A program made the position numbers and the translations under genes. Below the pieces are notes generated by a model. The model was not told the DNA's origin and did no database searches. It saw only the letters and a list, made by a program, of their open reading frames with translations. This document shows, in pieces, positions 16,482 through 24,780 of a stretch of 64,000 nt of DNA. The first letter of the stretch is position 1. Each line of letters starts with the position of its first letter. The stretch is from CAZQXD01 sp964597315 (lineage in GTDB: Bacteria > Pseudomonadota > Gammaproteobacteria > Competibacterales > Competibacteraceae), in contig CAZQXD010000009.1 in NCBI GenBank assembly GCA_964597315.1, forward strand, positions 1-64,000. Reading direction: 5' to 3'.

Positions 16482-16575
16482 GCAAAGGTCCCCCGGCATT
16501 GAAGTTAACGGCTCACCGCCATGGGCAACGCTTGCCGCTACACCAAAACAGCGATCCGTCCGGTATGCTTTAAAC

Positions 16576-17067
16576 ATGCATACCATACACCATTCAGACC
16601 TGCTCACCGTGCTGGAAACCGTTCTACCACGCTCGGTGCTATTGGTAGACCCCAACCCCCATGGGCTGCCGGGGGTCTGGACCAAGGGCCATCCCGAGTG
16701 CGCCATCACCCACCTCCATGGGGACGGTCTAAAGCGGCTGGCCGGGCTGCCCCGCCATGATTTGGGGGTGGTCGCCAATACCCTGGAGCATCTGGATCAC
16801 GCCGCCGCCGGCCAATTGCTGGCCAGGCTGCGGGACTTGGCCACTCGCCGCTTTGTGGTGCTGGCGCCCCTGGGCGAGGACTGGCCCGACCAGCGTAGCC
16901 ACTGGCGGACCCCCGACCTGCTGGCCTATGGTCTGTCGCGCCTAGCCAGCTATCGGCTGGACGATAAACCTCTGCAACTCTTCCACTACGCCATTGAAAG
17001 CTATAAGTCCACCCCCGACTGGTTCAACGGCCGCCATTGGGCTCACCCCGAGCGCTGGCGACCCTAG
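16576..17067 (+). CDS. DUF6231-like conserved protein
   Basis: A 163-residue soluble protein with no signal peptide. It contains VANTLEHLDHAAAGQLLARLRDL followed by RFVVLAPLGEDW and the C-terminal tail HYAIESYKSTPDWFNGRHW, which I associate with a small gammaproteobacterial family (DUF6231). The EHL and RDL spacing is reminiscent of methyltransferase-like folds, but no SAM-binding glycine motif is visible. It is transcribed divergently from thiD. I chose the ATG at 16576; there is no strong ribosome binding site, and TATGCTTTAAAC just upstream could be a -10 region, so the leader may be very short. Function unknown. Confidence 0.65.
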   Translation: MHTIHHSDLLTVLETVLPRSVLLVDPNPHGLPGVWTKGHPECAITHLHGDGLKRLAGLPRHDLGVVANTLEHLDHAAAGQLLARLRDLATRRFVVLAPLGEDWPDQRSHWRTPDLLAYGLSRLASYRLDDKPLQLFHYAIESYKSTPDWFNGRHWAHPERWRP

Positions 17068-17182
17068 AGGGTTTCCGGCGGGCAACACGCTCTGTAACGG
17101 GCCTGTCACCGTCTTTTAGCGAAAGGCTTCCATCAAAACGCGTAGGGACACTTAAAAAAATCGGCCGTCCGCCGACCCTAGA

Positions 17183-17218
17183 TGGTGGCTTTGCCCTGAA
17201 TTAAGGGCAAAGCCACCA
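17183..17218 (+). terminator. 15-bp perfect hairpin, probable terminator
   Basis: TGGTGGCTTTGCCCT / AGGGCAAAGCCACCA with a 6-base GAATTA loop. It lies 116 bp past the DUF6231-like stop. The stem is strong but no T-run follows, so it could instead be a repetitive extragenic palindrome. Confidence 0.5.
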
Positions 17219-17492
17219 CGCTGAGTTTATGAGGCGATTCGCCTCTAGGACAGCGAACCGGTACAGGTCAGATGGCTGGTCCAGGTCAATTCAAAGAGTC
17301 CCAACACCGGTTATCTCCTCAACCGGCGCCGGACCAGGACACACGCCAAGCAGGATGGGCCGCGATTATCCGCAGCCGCTTGATTTAACAACTCATCTCA
17401 CAGGGCCTGCAATAGGGGCGTCACCCCTAGATTCTCCACGGAACTCAACCCTACCAAGCCCGTCACGCCGCAAAGCTAGCACCAACCCGCAA

Positions 17493-17530
17493 CCAACGCG
17501 CCATATCCAACGCGCCATATCCAACGCGCC
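17493..17530. repeat. 14-bp tandem repeat, 2.7 copies
   Basis: The unit CCAACGCGCCATAT starts at 17493 and 17507, with a partial third copy at 17521-17530. It lies about 90 bp before the cqsA/lqsA start codon. Confidence 0.85.
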
Positions 17531-17577
17531 GCGTCCGCTTTGCCCACGACGGGAAATTCTCGCTTCGTTCACTCAGT

Positions 17578-17597
17578 TCAGCGGCTTTTGCCGCTGA
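17578..17597 (+). promoter_or_regulatory. Leader hairpin before cqsA/lqsA
   Basis: TCAGCGGC / GCCGCTGA with a TTTT loop, ending 21 bases before the ATG and just ahead of the TAGGGG ribosome binding site. It could affect translation start or mRNA stability. Regulatory function is inference. Confidence 0.4.
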
Positions 17598-17618
17598 TAC
17601 CTCATAGGGGTCAAAACA

Positions 17619-18845
17619 ATGACAGCGACCATACGCCACCAGCATCCTGGCCTTTTCAAGCCGGTGCAAGAACCTGAATTTCTCCGGGCGCGCATGGCGC
17701 GCCACACCACAAGAGCCCAGCGCAGTTGGAATGGGAAACATATTTTCTTCACTGGCGGCTCGCCCCGCAAAGGCGATATCAATCTAGCCAATAATGATTA
17801 TTTGTCCCTAGCCAATCACCCACGGGTCATTCAAGCACAGGTGGATACACTGTATCATTGCGGCAACGGCGCGATGATGTCGGCGGTGTTTCTGAAAGAA
17901 CAGAGCGCCCAGCATAGCTTTGAGCAACAAATGGCCGAGTTTCTGGGCGCGGAGGCTGTCGTACTGTGCCAATCCGGTTGGTCCGCCAATGTGGGCCTCA
18001 TTCAGGCTATCGCCGACCGTGATGTACCGGTTTACATCGACCAACGCGCCCATATGTCCCTATGGGAAGGTATTCTCAGCGCCGGAGCCGTGCCCCGGCC
18101 GTTTCGCCATAACAACCCCGAGCATCTGCGACGGCAATTACGACGCCACGGAGAGGGCATCGTGGTGGTGGATTCGGTCTACAGCACCCAAGGGGATCTA
18201 GCGCCCCTGACCGATATTGTGGCGGTAGCCGAGGAACTGGGGGGGATCATGGTGGTGGATGAATCCCACTCCCTGGGCACCCATGGTCCCCACGGCGAGG
18301 GGCTGGTGGCGGAACTGGGCTTGATCAAGCGGGTTCACTTCCGCACCGCCAGCCTGGCCAAGGCATTTGTGGGACGGGCTGGCGTCATCGCCTGCTCCCG
18401 GCGGTTCGCCGATTATTTTCCCTACGAATCCCGCCCGGCCATATTCAGTTCGGCCCTGTTGCCCCATGAAATCGCCGGCCTCGGCGCAACCCTGGATATT
18501 GTCCAGCGTGAGGACTGGCGGCGACGGCGTCTGCATGAGAACGCGGCTTGGCTTCGGGACGCTATCGCGGACCTGGGCTTTGGGGTCGAGGTCAGTGAAA
18601 GCCAGATCCTGGGTCTGGAAACGGGCAGCGAATCCCGGTTGCCGGCATTGCGCGACGCTCTGGAAGCCGAAGGAGTGTTCGGGGCCGTGTTCATCCCCCC
18701 CGCCACCCCCAAGAACGGCGCCTTGCTACGCCTGTCCATCAATTGCGACCTGAGCCAGGAACACTTGCAACGGATACTCTACGCCTGCCGCAAGGCCAAG
18801 ACCGTGACCCGGCCGATGGAACGGCTGATGACTCAGGTGGCCTGA
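17619..18845 (+). CDS. Alpha-hydroxyketone autoinducer synthase (CqsA/LqsA family)
   Basis: A 408-residue PLP-dependent alpha-oxoamine synthase. CqsA and LqsA make the alpha-hydroxyketone signals CAI-1 and LAI-1 from acyl-CoA and an amino acid. It shares the distinctive CqsA segments rather than those of the related Kbl/BioF enzymes: QSGWSANVGL, AHMSLWEG, VVDSVYST, VDESHSLGTHG, ESQILGLETG and GVFGAVF. The PLP lysine is Lys248 in TASLAKAF, and Asp214 should contact the PLP ring. Length matches the family. A TAGGGG ribosome site is 8 bases upstream. The gene converges on a sensor-kinase/regulator pair, the expected partners. The exact signal chain length cannot be read from sequence. Confidence 0.93.
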   Translation: MTATIRHQHPGLFKPVQEPEFLRARMARHTTRAQRSWNGKHIFFTGGSPRKGDINLANNDYLSLANHPRVIQAQVDTLYHCGNGAMMSAVFLKEQSAQHSFEQQMAEFLGAEAVVLCQSGWSANVGLIQAIADRDVPVYIDQRAHMSLWEGILSAGAVPRPFRHNNPEHLRRQLRRHGEGIVVVDSVYSTQGDLAPLTDIVAVAEELGGIMVVDESHSLGTHGPHGEGLVAELGLIKRVHFRTASLAKAFVGRAGVIACSRRFADYFPYESRPAIFSSALLPHEIAGLGATLDIVQREDWRRRRLHENAAWLRDAIADLGFGVEVSESQILGLETGSESRLPALRDALEAEGVFGAVFIPPATPKNGALLRLSINCDLSQEHLQRILYACRKAKTVTRPMERLMTQVA

Positions 18846-18855
18846 GGCCAACGAC

Positions 18856-19878
18856 TCAGGCAATCCCCGCCCCGAACTGGCTTTCCCCATCTAAGTGCTG
18901 TAGAAAGTCCCGGTAGGAGCGAATCTCCGCCGACTTGAGAAAACCCAGGGGCGGGTTATCGAGAATGGCGTAGTAATACGTGTCCTCGCCGTGGAATACC
19001 TTGGCCGGGTGCAAACCTTCCCGCCAGCCGGAACAATTGCGCCGGTAGTACCCGTCGGAACTCCCGAATACGGGTATATGGCGCTGCCCGGCCAGGGCCT
19101 CAAGCAATTCCGGGGGCGCGTCCTCGTCCTGGGCAATCTCGTAATGGGCGCGCAAATCCTCTTGAGTGGCCAACAGCATCAGGCTGGGTTGTCCCTGAAG
19201 ATCCAGCAACAGAAAGCCTTTCGGCCGGTCCATAAGATAATACTCCACCCATTGATGCCCGGTACGCAGCCGAGCAAAGAACTCGCAAAACCCCTTATCC
19301 TGGAGATACACCAGATCCTCGGCGGTCAGGGCCTGGGTCAGGGATTGGAAACGATCGGCGAAGAACTCCTCCTGAAGCTCCCGCACCGCTTGGTCAACCC
19401 TCCGGCTGACGTCGGCTTCGCTCTTGAAAATCACCCGATCAATCAACCCTTCGTTGAAAGCCCGCACGGCAATTTTCTCATCGGCCTTTCCCGTCAGGAG
19501 AATGACCTTGAGGTGATATTTACGCACCCGCCGACAGAACTCCAGACCTTCCATTTCGGGCATGGCGAAGTCCACCAGCACCACCGAGATTTGATTGAAT
19601 CGGCGCGGGTTATAAATCACCTTGTGCATGCGCGCCAGATCCACCTGGATCACATGATCCATGCCCGGCTCGGCAATCCCGCTAAGGGTGGAGAAATACC
19701 GTCGGCCTGGGTCTCCTTGCTGTTGATCATCAATATAGCGCAGGGCCTGGCGGGCGGAGCTGTAGAGGATATAGGCCATACGGCTGTCAAGAGACAGGCT
19801 GAAGTTGACCAGAAAATCATACTCGTCATCCAGCAGCACAGCACAGGTAGGGAAATATACCGGAGGTAAATCAGTCAT
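18856..19878 (-). CDS. LqsR-like response regulator
   Basis: About 340 residues, the size of Legionella LqsR. The receiver-like part has Asp17-Asp18 in LLDDEYDF, phospho-acceptor Asp103 in VVLVDFAMPEMEG, Thr129 in LLTG and Lys152 in VIFKSEAD. The gap between the first acidic pair and Asp103 is about 85 residues, twice the normal, so an extra segment of about 40 residues is inserted. The C-terminal half has no DNA-binding motif I recognise. I preferred the ATG at 19878; an in-frame ATG at 19902 is possible. It overlaps the kinase end by 8 bases and converges on the synthase gene only 10 bp away. Confidence 0.78.
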   Translation of the reverse strand: MTDLPPVYFPTCAVLLDDEYDFLVNFSLSLDSRMAYILYSSARQALRYIDDQQQGDPGRRYFSTLSGIAEPGMDHVIQVDLARMHKVIYNPRRFNQISVVLVDFAMPEMEGLEFCRRVRKYHLKVILLTGKADEKIAVRAFNEGLIDRVIFKSEADVSRRVDQAVRELQEEFFADRFQSLTQALTAEDLVYLQDKGFCEFFARLRTGHQWVEYYLMDRPKGFLLLDLQGQPSLMLLATQEDLRAHYEIAQDEDAPPELLEALAGQRHIPVFGSSDGYYRRNCSGWREGLHPAKVFHGEDTYYYAILDNPPLGFLKSAEIRSYRDFLQHLDGESQFGAGIA

Positions 19879-21268
19879 CGTAGGATCTCGCTCCGCTGAC
19901 ATGGACAGGTGGAAAGCTCAATACGAACTCCGCGAATTCTCCTGGTCGGGATCGGCAGACAATCTGGCCACCGAACCGGTTCATGACCTGAGCGCAAAAC
20001 GACAAGCCAATACCATCACCTTCATCCCGGGTCGTGTAAAAACGGTTGAAGATATGCGGCAGATGTTCGGCCGTGATACCGCTGCCCGTGTCCCTGAAGA
20101 TCAACTTGTTATAGTGAGTACCGGACTCCAGGCGGATGTCAATCCCACCTTTGCCTGCTTTATGAACAAAATACAGGGCGTTTTTGAGGAGGTTGAACAG
20201 CACATGGATCAACAGCATATCCGAGCCCCAAAAGTTAAAATCCCGCTCCGGCCGCCAACGCACTGTCTGACGCTCACCCGGGCTTTTGAACGGGTATCGG
20301 CGCAGGGCCTGCTCCACACAGCCCATTGCCGAATGGGAAGCGAAGTCCCGGGCGTCCACGGTGCGGCGGCCGGCGTTCATCAGCAACATATCGATCATGG
20401 CGTTGGAATAATCCGTTTCCATCTCGATGCGGCGCAGCACAGAGGACAGGGCCTGGATATGGGCATCGCGAATTTCTCCCACCAGCAGACCCTGATCCCG
20501 GGCGCTCCGGTAGGCGTCCAGCAGAACCGGCAGATATTTGTGTAAACCCGCCGCGCCGCTTTTGATACCCAACAGTGGGGTGCGTAACTCATGGGCGATA
20601 TTGCTGCCCACCGAGACCATGGTGTCCAACCGCTCCTGGGTGATCAAGCCCGCTCGATGCCGGTAATTAACGATGCCGCCGGTGAGTACGGCAAAGGCGA
20701 ATAGCGGCAGGTATTGTAAATCGAAGCCCGGTGGCATGATCTGCTCGTCGGTGGTCAGCCAGAAGCAAATCCATGCCAAGCCAGTGCCCAGGACAAATAT
20801 CAAGGCGAAATTCAGCCCGTCCACCACCAACAGGAGCAATAAGAAAATACTGATGGATTCCGAGACCATCCACACCAATGAAAAATCGTTCTTCAATAGC
20901 ATGAACGTGAAGAAAAACGGCAGGGAAAAAAGAATCGTCACGTGGAGATGTAACACCAGCAATTTTCGCTGGGACAGGGGCCACCAACGTTGCAAGACGA
21001 TGGGCACGCACAGCAAACAGCCCAGCAGGCGCAGGGGGAGATTCTCATAGGGTTGGGGAAACCAGTCATGCCAGACAAAGTAATAGAGAGGAAAGCCCAC
21101 CACACCGATCAGACCGCCGGCCACGAAGGTAAATTCCGAGGCTTCGGTATTATGATCGGCCGCTGACCAGATCCGTGCCTTGAAACGACGCCACAGGCGC
21201 GTCAGGATAAACGGCGGAGTCGGGTTGACACGCTGCGTCAACTTGCCCAGCAGGGGGTATTCCGTCAT
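19871..21268 (-). CDS. Membrane sensor histidine kinase, LqsS/CqsS-like
   Basis: A 465-residue kinase. About six membrane helices lie between residues 48 and 200, including SLPFFFTFMLLKNDFSLVW and IFLLLLLVVDGLNFALIF, a pattern like the signal-binding domain of CqsS. The H-box is NIAHELRTPL with His226, the N-box is FNLLKNALYF, then FRDTGSGI and GDGIGLSFC complete the ATPase. Vibrio CqsS carries a C-terminal receiver; this protein ends after the ATPase, as Legionella LqsS does. It is expected to read the alpha-hydroxyketone made by the facing synthase and pass phosphate to the regulator encoded just downstream. Confidence 0.85.
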   Translation of the reverse strand: MTEYPLLGKLTQRVNPTPPFILTRLWRRFKARIWSAADHNTEASEFTFVAGGLIGVVGFPLYYFVWHDWFPQPYENLPLRLLGCLLCVPIVLQRWWPLSQRKLLVLHLHVTILFSLPFFFTFMLLKNDFSLVWMVSESISIFLLLLLVVDGLNFALIFVLGTGLAWICFWLTTDEQIMPPGFDLQYLPLFAFAVLTGGIVNYRHRAGLITQERLDTMVSVGSNIAHELRTPLLGIKSGAAGLHKYLPVLLDAYRSARDQGLLVGEIRDAHIQALSSVLRRIEMETDYSNAMIDMLLMNAGRRTVDARDFASHSAMGCVEQALRRYPFKSPGERQTVRWRPERDFNFWGSDMLLIHVLFNLLKNALYFVHKAGKGGIDIRLESGTHYNKLIFRDTGSGITAEHLPHIFNRFYTTRDEGDGIGLSFCAQVMNRFGGQIVCRSRPGEFAEFVLSFPPVHVSGARSYDD

Positions 21269-21369
21269 GGGACGGGTTCCCTGAACCGGCTAGACACCCT
21301 GCCCATCATCGAATCAACCATCATGACTCCAAGGAGGGCGAATGCCGCCGCCCCCCGCATACCAGACAC

Positions 21370-22053
21370 CTAGGCGGCAGGCGCCTGATGCGCACTTTGT
21401 TCCTGGCCCTGCACCACGGGCTGTATCAGCAGTTCCACTCGCCGATTCAATTGTCGGCCCGCCTCGGTGGCATTGCTGGCCCGAGGCTCCAGTTCGCCCC
21501 GGCCCTCGGAACGCAGCCGCTGCCAATCCACCCCGCGGCTGACCAAGTACTGGGCAACGCTATCGGCACGGCGTTGAGACAGTTGCCGGTTGTAGAGTTC
21601 GGCGCCGGTGCTATCGGTATGGCCGACGATATACACCACGGAACGGTCATACTGGCGCAGAATATTGGCTACCTTGTCCAGGGTCGGCTGGAAAGCCGGT
21701 TTGATTTCGGCCCGATCCAGATCAAAAGAAACCTCGCTGGGGATATCAAGTTTCAGGCTGCCGTCCTGAAGACGCTGGATTTCCAGACCGTGTTGTTGCT
21801 GCTCTTCCACCAGGGCCTGATCAAAAGCCTGCTGTTGCCCGTCCATATAATTGCCTACCGCGCCACCGGCCAGGGCGCCAATGGCGGCCCCCACGAAACG
21901 ACCGGAATCGTCGTCCAACTGATGACCGAGAATGGCGCCAGCCACCGCGCCCACGGCGGCGCCGGTTTTGGTGCGGGCGTAGGGGTCGTTGGCAGCGCAG
22001 GCGCCCAATCCCACCAAGGCGGTAAAAAAGGCAATTCGAACAAAAACCACCAT
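21370..22053 (-). CDS. OmpA-family lipoprotein with glycine-zipper segment
   Basis: A 227-residue outer-membrane lipoprotein. The lipobox is LVGLGAC near residue 19. A Gly/Ala-rich zipper follows (GAAVGAVAGAILG, GAAIGALAGGAVG). The C-terminal OmpA domain shows VSFDLDRAEIKP, YIVGHTDSTG, NRQLSQRRADSVAQYL, and NRRVEL, the peptidoglycan-binding set. Two ATGs are possible; 22053 has CAGGAG at 6 bases and is preferred over 22059. It probably anchors the outer membrane to the wall, as Pal/YiaD-type proteins do. It ends 101 bp upstream of the kinase gene on the same strand. Confidence 0.9.
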   Translation of the reverse strand: MVVFVRIAFFTALVGLGACAANDPYARTKTGAAVGAVAGAILGHQLDDDSGRFVGAAIGALAGGAVGNYMDGQQQAFDQALVEEQQQHGLEIQRLQDGSLKLDIPSEVSFDLDRAEIKPAFQPTLDKVANILRQYDRSVVYIVGHTDSTGAELYNRQLSQRRADSVAQYLVSRGVDWQRLRSEGRGELEPRASNATEAGRQLNRRVELLIQPVVQGQEQSAHQAPAA

Positions 22054-22360
22054 GAACATCTCCTGACCGGGTCGCTAAGACACCGGATTTTCTGGATAGT
22101 CTATTGCAAGTGTAGTCAAACACAACGGGCGATGTCTTGCCCGAATGGGTCTGCTGGCAGGTATTTTCTTACAGTTTTACTGAACTATTCCTGAACGACA
22201 GTTCTCACCACCAGCCTTGTGGCTTTTCCGTGAACTCCCGCACCACCGAGGGCTGGGGTATGGGTGCATTGAAACGGTTCAGCGATTTAGAATAACCCAC
22301 AAACGCCCATGGCCTAGGATAGGTATGAATCTATACTTAAAATTTTTGTTTCAATAGCTC
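22054..22360. promoter_or_regulatory. Divergent promoter region before the Mrp operon
   Basis: 307 bp between the OmpA-family gene and mnhE, no gene. TATACTTAAAA at 22332-22342 is a good -10-like element about 20 bases before the mnhE start, which would give a short leader. No clear -35 is seen. Confidence 0.35.
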
Positions 22361-22858
22361 ATGTCTCTGGTTTTCATACCTTCCGGCTGGCGACAGTGGG
22401 TCCGCGCTCTGGCCCTGGGCATGCTGCTGACCGTGTTGTGGTGGGCCTTGACCGGCGGCGTTGGCTGGGCTTTCGGGGCGCCGGCGGTATTGGCCGGGGT
22501 ACTGACCGCTCAAGCTTTGGGACCGGGCACCGGGGAACGGAGCTGGCGGCCATGGGGGCTGGCGCGGTTCGGCCTATTTTTCCTCAAGGCATCCCTGGTG
22601 GGGGGGCTGGACGTGGCCGGACGCGCCCTACACCCCCGCCTGCCGCTGGACCTGTGCTGGATCGATTATTCCTTGCGCCTACCCCCCGGGCCGGCGCGGC
22701 TGCTGTTCGTGGCCAGCGTCAGCCTGCTACCCGGCACTCTTAGTGCCGAATTGAATGATAATCAGGTCATCATTCATAGCCTGAGCGGCGACGACCGCCG
22801 GGGCCTGGAACGCCTGGAGCGGCGAGTCGCCGCCCTGTACGGTCTCAACCTCGGCTGA
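22361..22858 (+). CDS. mnhE: Mrp-type cation/proton antiporter subunit E
   Basis: A 165-residue membrane protein, first gene of the seven-gene Mrp operon. Two hydrophobic helices at about 15-55 are followed by the conserved block PGPARLLFVASVSLLPGTLSAEL and the C-terminal VIIHSL, typical of MnhE/MrpE. Mrp complexes exchange sodium or potassium for protons across the inner membrane. The order here is E-F-G-B-C-then two large antiporter subunits, unlike the A-B-C-D-E-F-G order of Bacillus. Confidence 0.9.
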   Translation: MSLVFIPSGWRQWVRALALGMLLTVLWWALTGGVGWAFGAPAVLAGVLTAQALGPGTGERSWRPWGLARFGLFFLKASLVGGLDVAGRALHPRLPLDLCWIDYSLRLPPGPARLLFVASVSLLPGTLSAELNDNQVIIHSLSGDDRRGLERLERRVAALYGLNLG

Positions 22859-22875
22859 CTTGTGGAGCATTGTCC

Positions 22876-23145
22876 ATGCTGAATCTCTATCTGGGCGCGG
22901 CGGCCCTGTTGCTGCTCAACCTGCTGGTGGGTCTGGCCCGCATCTACCGAGGCCCTAGCGCCACCGACCGGTTGCTGGCCATTCAGTTGTTCACTACCCA
23001 TACCGTGGCCATCCTGGCCCTGCTCGCCCTGGAGCGGCAGGCCCTGGCCGATGTGGCCCTGCTACTGGCCCTGCTGGCGGCGCTGCTGGCGGTGGCCTTC
23101 GTGCGCCTGCCGCTTCGGGCCGGGCATCGGCGGGAACTACCTTGA
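22876..23145 (+). CDS. mnhF: Mrp-type antiporter subunit F
   Basis: An 89-residue protein with three membrane helices. The core IYRGPSATDRLLAI between helices 1 and 2 is the MnhF/MrpF signature. I chose the ATG at 22876, with GTGGAG 8 bases upstream; a TTG two codons earlier is also open. Its TGA lies inside the TTGA that starts mnhG. Confidence 0.9.
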   Translation: MLNLYLGAAALLLLNLLVGLARIYRGPSATDRLLAIQLFTTHTVAILALLALERQALADVALLLALLAALLAVAFVRLPLRAGHRRELP

Positions 23146-23513
23146 ACGGCTTCGACGATGGCGTCGCGGCCCTGGCGTCCTGGCTGGAGCCACTGGCCGG
23201 GCCGACGGCGATAGTCTGGACCTGGCTGCCCCTGGCCCTGGTGGCGGCCGGGCTGTTTTTTTTCTTAGCCGGGACCGTGGGCCTGCTGCGCTTTCCCGAT
23301 GTGTTCGCCCGGCTCCATGCCCTGACCAAGGCCGACAACCTGGGGCTGGGCCTGGTGCTCGCCGGTCTGGCCCTGGCCGGCGGCTCCTTGGCGTTCGCTG
23401 TCAAACTGCTGGCCATCTGGCTACTGGTGCTACTGGCCAGCACCGTGTCCTGCCACCTACTGGCCCGTTTCGCCCTGCACTCGGAAGCGGTGGTATGGAA
23501 CCACAAACCCTAA
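23142..23513 (+). CDS. mnhG: Mrp-type antiporter subunit G
   Basis: A 123-residue protein. LFFFLAGTVGLLRFPDVFARLHALTKADNLGLGL is an unmistakable MnhG/PhaG core (quoted here in part: RFPDVFARLHALTKAD). Three membrane helices. The start is TTG at 23142 overlapping the mnhF stop as TTGA, which implies translational coupling. The last 19 bases overlap the next gene. Confidence 0.92.
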   Translation: MNGFDDGVAALASWLEPLAGPTAIVWTWLPLALVAAGLFFFLAGTVGLLRFPDVFARLHALTKADNLGLGLVLAGLALAGGSLAFAVKLLAIWLLVLLASTVSCHLLARFALHSEAVVWNHKP

Positions 23514-24481
23514 CCCTCACCAGCCTGGCGCCGACCGACTGGCGGCTCTGGCCGGATCTGGTGTTCGACGGTCTGCTGGGGCTGGGCCTACTGTGGCTGG
23601 GTTGGCGCTGCGTGGCCAGTCCCGACCTGTTCCGGGCCATTGCCCTACTGATTACCCTGGGCTTGTTCATGGCCTTGTGCTGGGCGCGGCTGGAGGCCGT
23701 AGACGTGGCCCTGGCCGAGGCCGCCATCGGCGGCGGCCTGACCGGGGCGCTGCTGCTCAACGCCCACCGGACAAGCCCCGCCAGCCCCCCTCCTCAGACC
23801 CACTGGCCGGGTTTTGGACGGCTGGCCCTGGCGGTTCTGGCCAGCGCCCTGGTAGCCGCCTTGGGTTGGGCGATCCTGGCCGGGGAACCGCCAGCGACAG
23901 ACCTGGGCGCCCAGGTCCGGGAACGGCTCGGGGAGAGCGGCGTCAGTCATCCGGTGACTGCGGTGCTGTTGAATTTTCGGGGCTACGACACCCTGCTGGA
24001 GGTGGTGGTGCTATTACTGGGACTGGTGGGGGTGTGGACCGTCAGCCACGAACCCGCCCTGCCCCGACAACCTCTGGAAGCGGCGGACTCGCCTCTGGTG
24101 ATCAGCCTGTTCCGCTGGCTGGGACCGCTGGCGGTGCTGGTGGCGGCCTATCTACTATGGGCCGGCGGCCACGCCCCAGGGGGCGCGTTTCAGGCCGCCG
24201 CAGTGCTGGCCGGCTGGCTAGTGCTGCTGTGCTTGGCCGGGCGGTTGGTCCCAAACCCCCGGCCATCAGTCGGGTTCCGGGGCCTAGTGCTGCTGGGGCC
24301 GGTCACCTTCAGCGCCGTGGCCGGGGGGATGCTGGGGACCGGGTATAGCCTGCTGGAATATCCGCCGGGCTGGGCCGGAACACTGATCTTGCTCATTGAG
24401 TTCACCCTGAGCCTGTCCCTGGCCCTGATCCTGGCTCTGCTGTTCGTGGCCTCCCCCGGCCTGGGAGGACAGCGCCCGTGA
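23495..24481 (+). CDS. Mrp subunit B with N-terminal DUF4040 (MbhD-like) module
   Basis: A 328-residue membrane protein joining two modules. Residues about 15-85 fit DUF4040 (VDVALAEAAIGGGLTGALL), which in Bacillus is the C-terminal end of MrpA. Residues about 120-325 fit MnhB: a non-cleaved helix, the NFRGYDTLLEVVVLLLGLVGV block, and GGHAPGGAFQAAAVLA. The start at 23495 (MEPQTLTL) overlaps mnhG by 19 bases. Here the DUF4040 module is fused to B instead of to A. Confidence 0.82.
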   Translation: MEPQTLTLTSLAPTDWRLWPDLVFDGLLGLGLLWLGWRCVASPDLFRAIALLITLGLFMALCWARLEAVDVALAEAAIGGGLTGALLLNAHRTSPASPPPQTHWPGFGRLALAVLASALVAALGWAILAGEPPATDLGAQVRERLGESGVSHPVTAVLLNFRGYDTLLEVVVLLLGLVGVWTVSHEPALPRQPLEAADSPLVISLFRWLGPLAVLVAAYLLWAGGHAPGGAFQAAAVLAGWLVLLCLAGRLVPNPRPSVGFRGLVLLGPVTFSAVAGGMLGTGYSLLEYPPGWAGTLILLIEFTLSLSLALILALLFVASPGLGGQRP

Positions 24482-24780
24482 CCCAGAGCCTGTGGTTTTC
24501 CCTGGTGGCCGCCGGACTGTTCGGCATGGGCATCTATGGCCTGCTGACCCATAGCCATCCGCTACGGCGCATTCTGTGCCTGAATCTCATGAGCAACGGG
24601 GTGTTCCTGCTGCTGGTGGCCGTGGCCCGCCGCCCCGGCGGCCCGCCGGACCCCCTGCCCCACGCCCTGGTGCTCACGGGCATCGTGGTCACCGTGGCCG
24701 CCACCGCCTTCGCCCTGGCCTTGCTGCGCCGACTGGGCCGGGAAGAGGACGACGACCCTAAACCGGGTCGGCGGCCATGA
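24478..24780 (+). CDS. mnhC: Mrp-type antiporter subunit C (NuoK-like)
   Basis: A 100-residue protein with three membrane helices and the NuoK-like core LNLMSNGVFLLLVA, then DPLPHALVLTGIVV, which marks MnhC. The start is GTG at 24478 overlapping the previous stop as GTGA; its own TGA overlaps the next ATG as ATGA. Confidence 0.92.
   Translation: MTQSLWFSLVAAGLFGMGIYGLLTHSHPLRRILCLNLMSNGVFLLLVAVARRPGGPPDPLPHALVLTGIVVTVAATAFALALLRRLGREEDDDPKPGRRP

Larger units (their letters stand above)
17068..17618. other. Long leader region upstream of the autoinducer synthase
   Basis: 551 bp with no gene I can support, between the DUF6231-like gene and cqsA/lqsA. It holds three structured elements listed separately: a 15-bp-stem hairpin, a 14-bp tandem repeat and an 8-bp hairpin close to the start codon. 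The minus-strand open frame across 17463-17741 looks like a chance product of repetitive DNA. Confidence 0.5.

Noticed and set aside
17463..17741. Minus-strand open frame upstream of and overlapping cqsA/lqsA
   Set aside because: It runs through tandem repeats and hairpins, overlaps the real gene start, and has no ribosome site.
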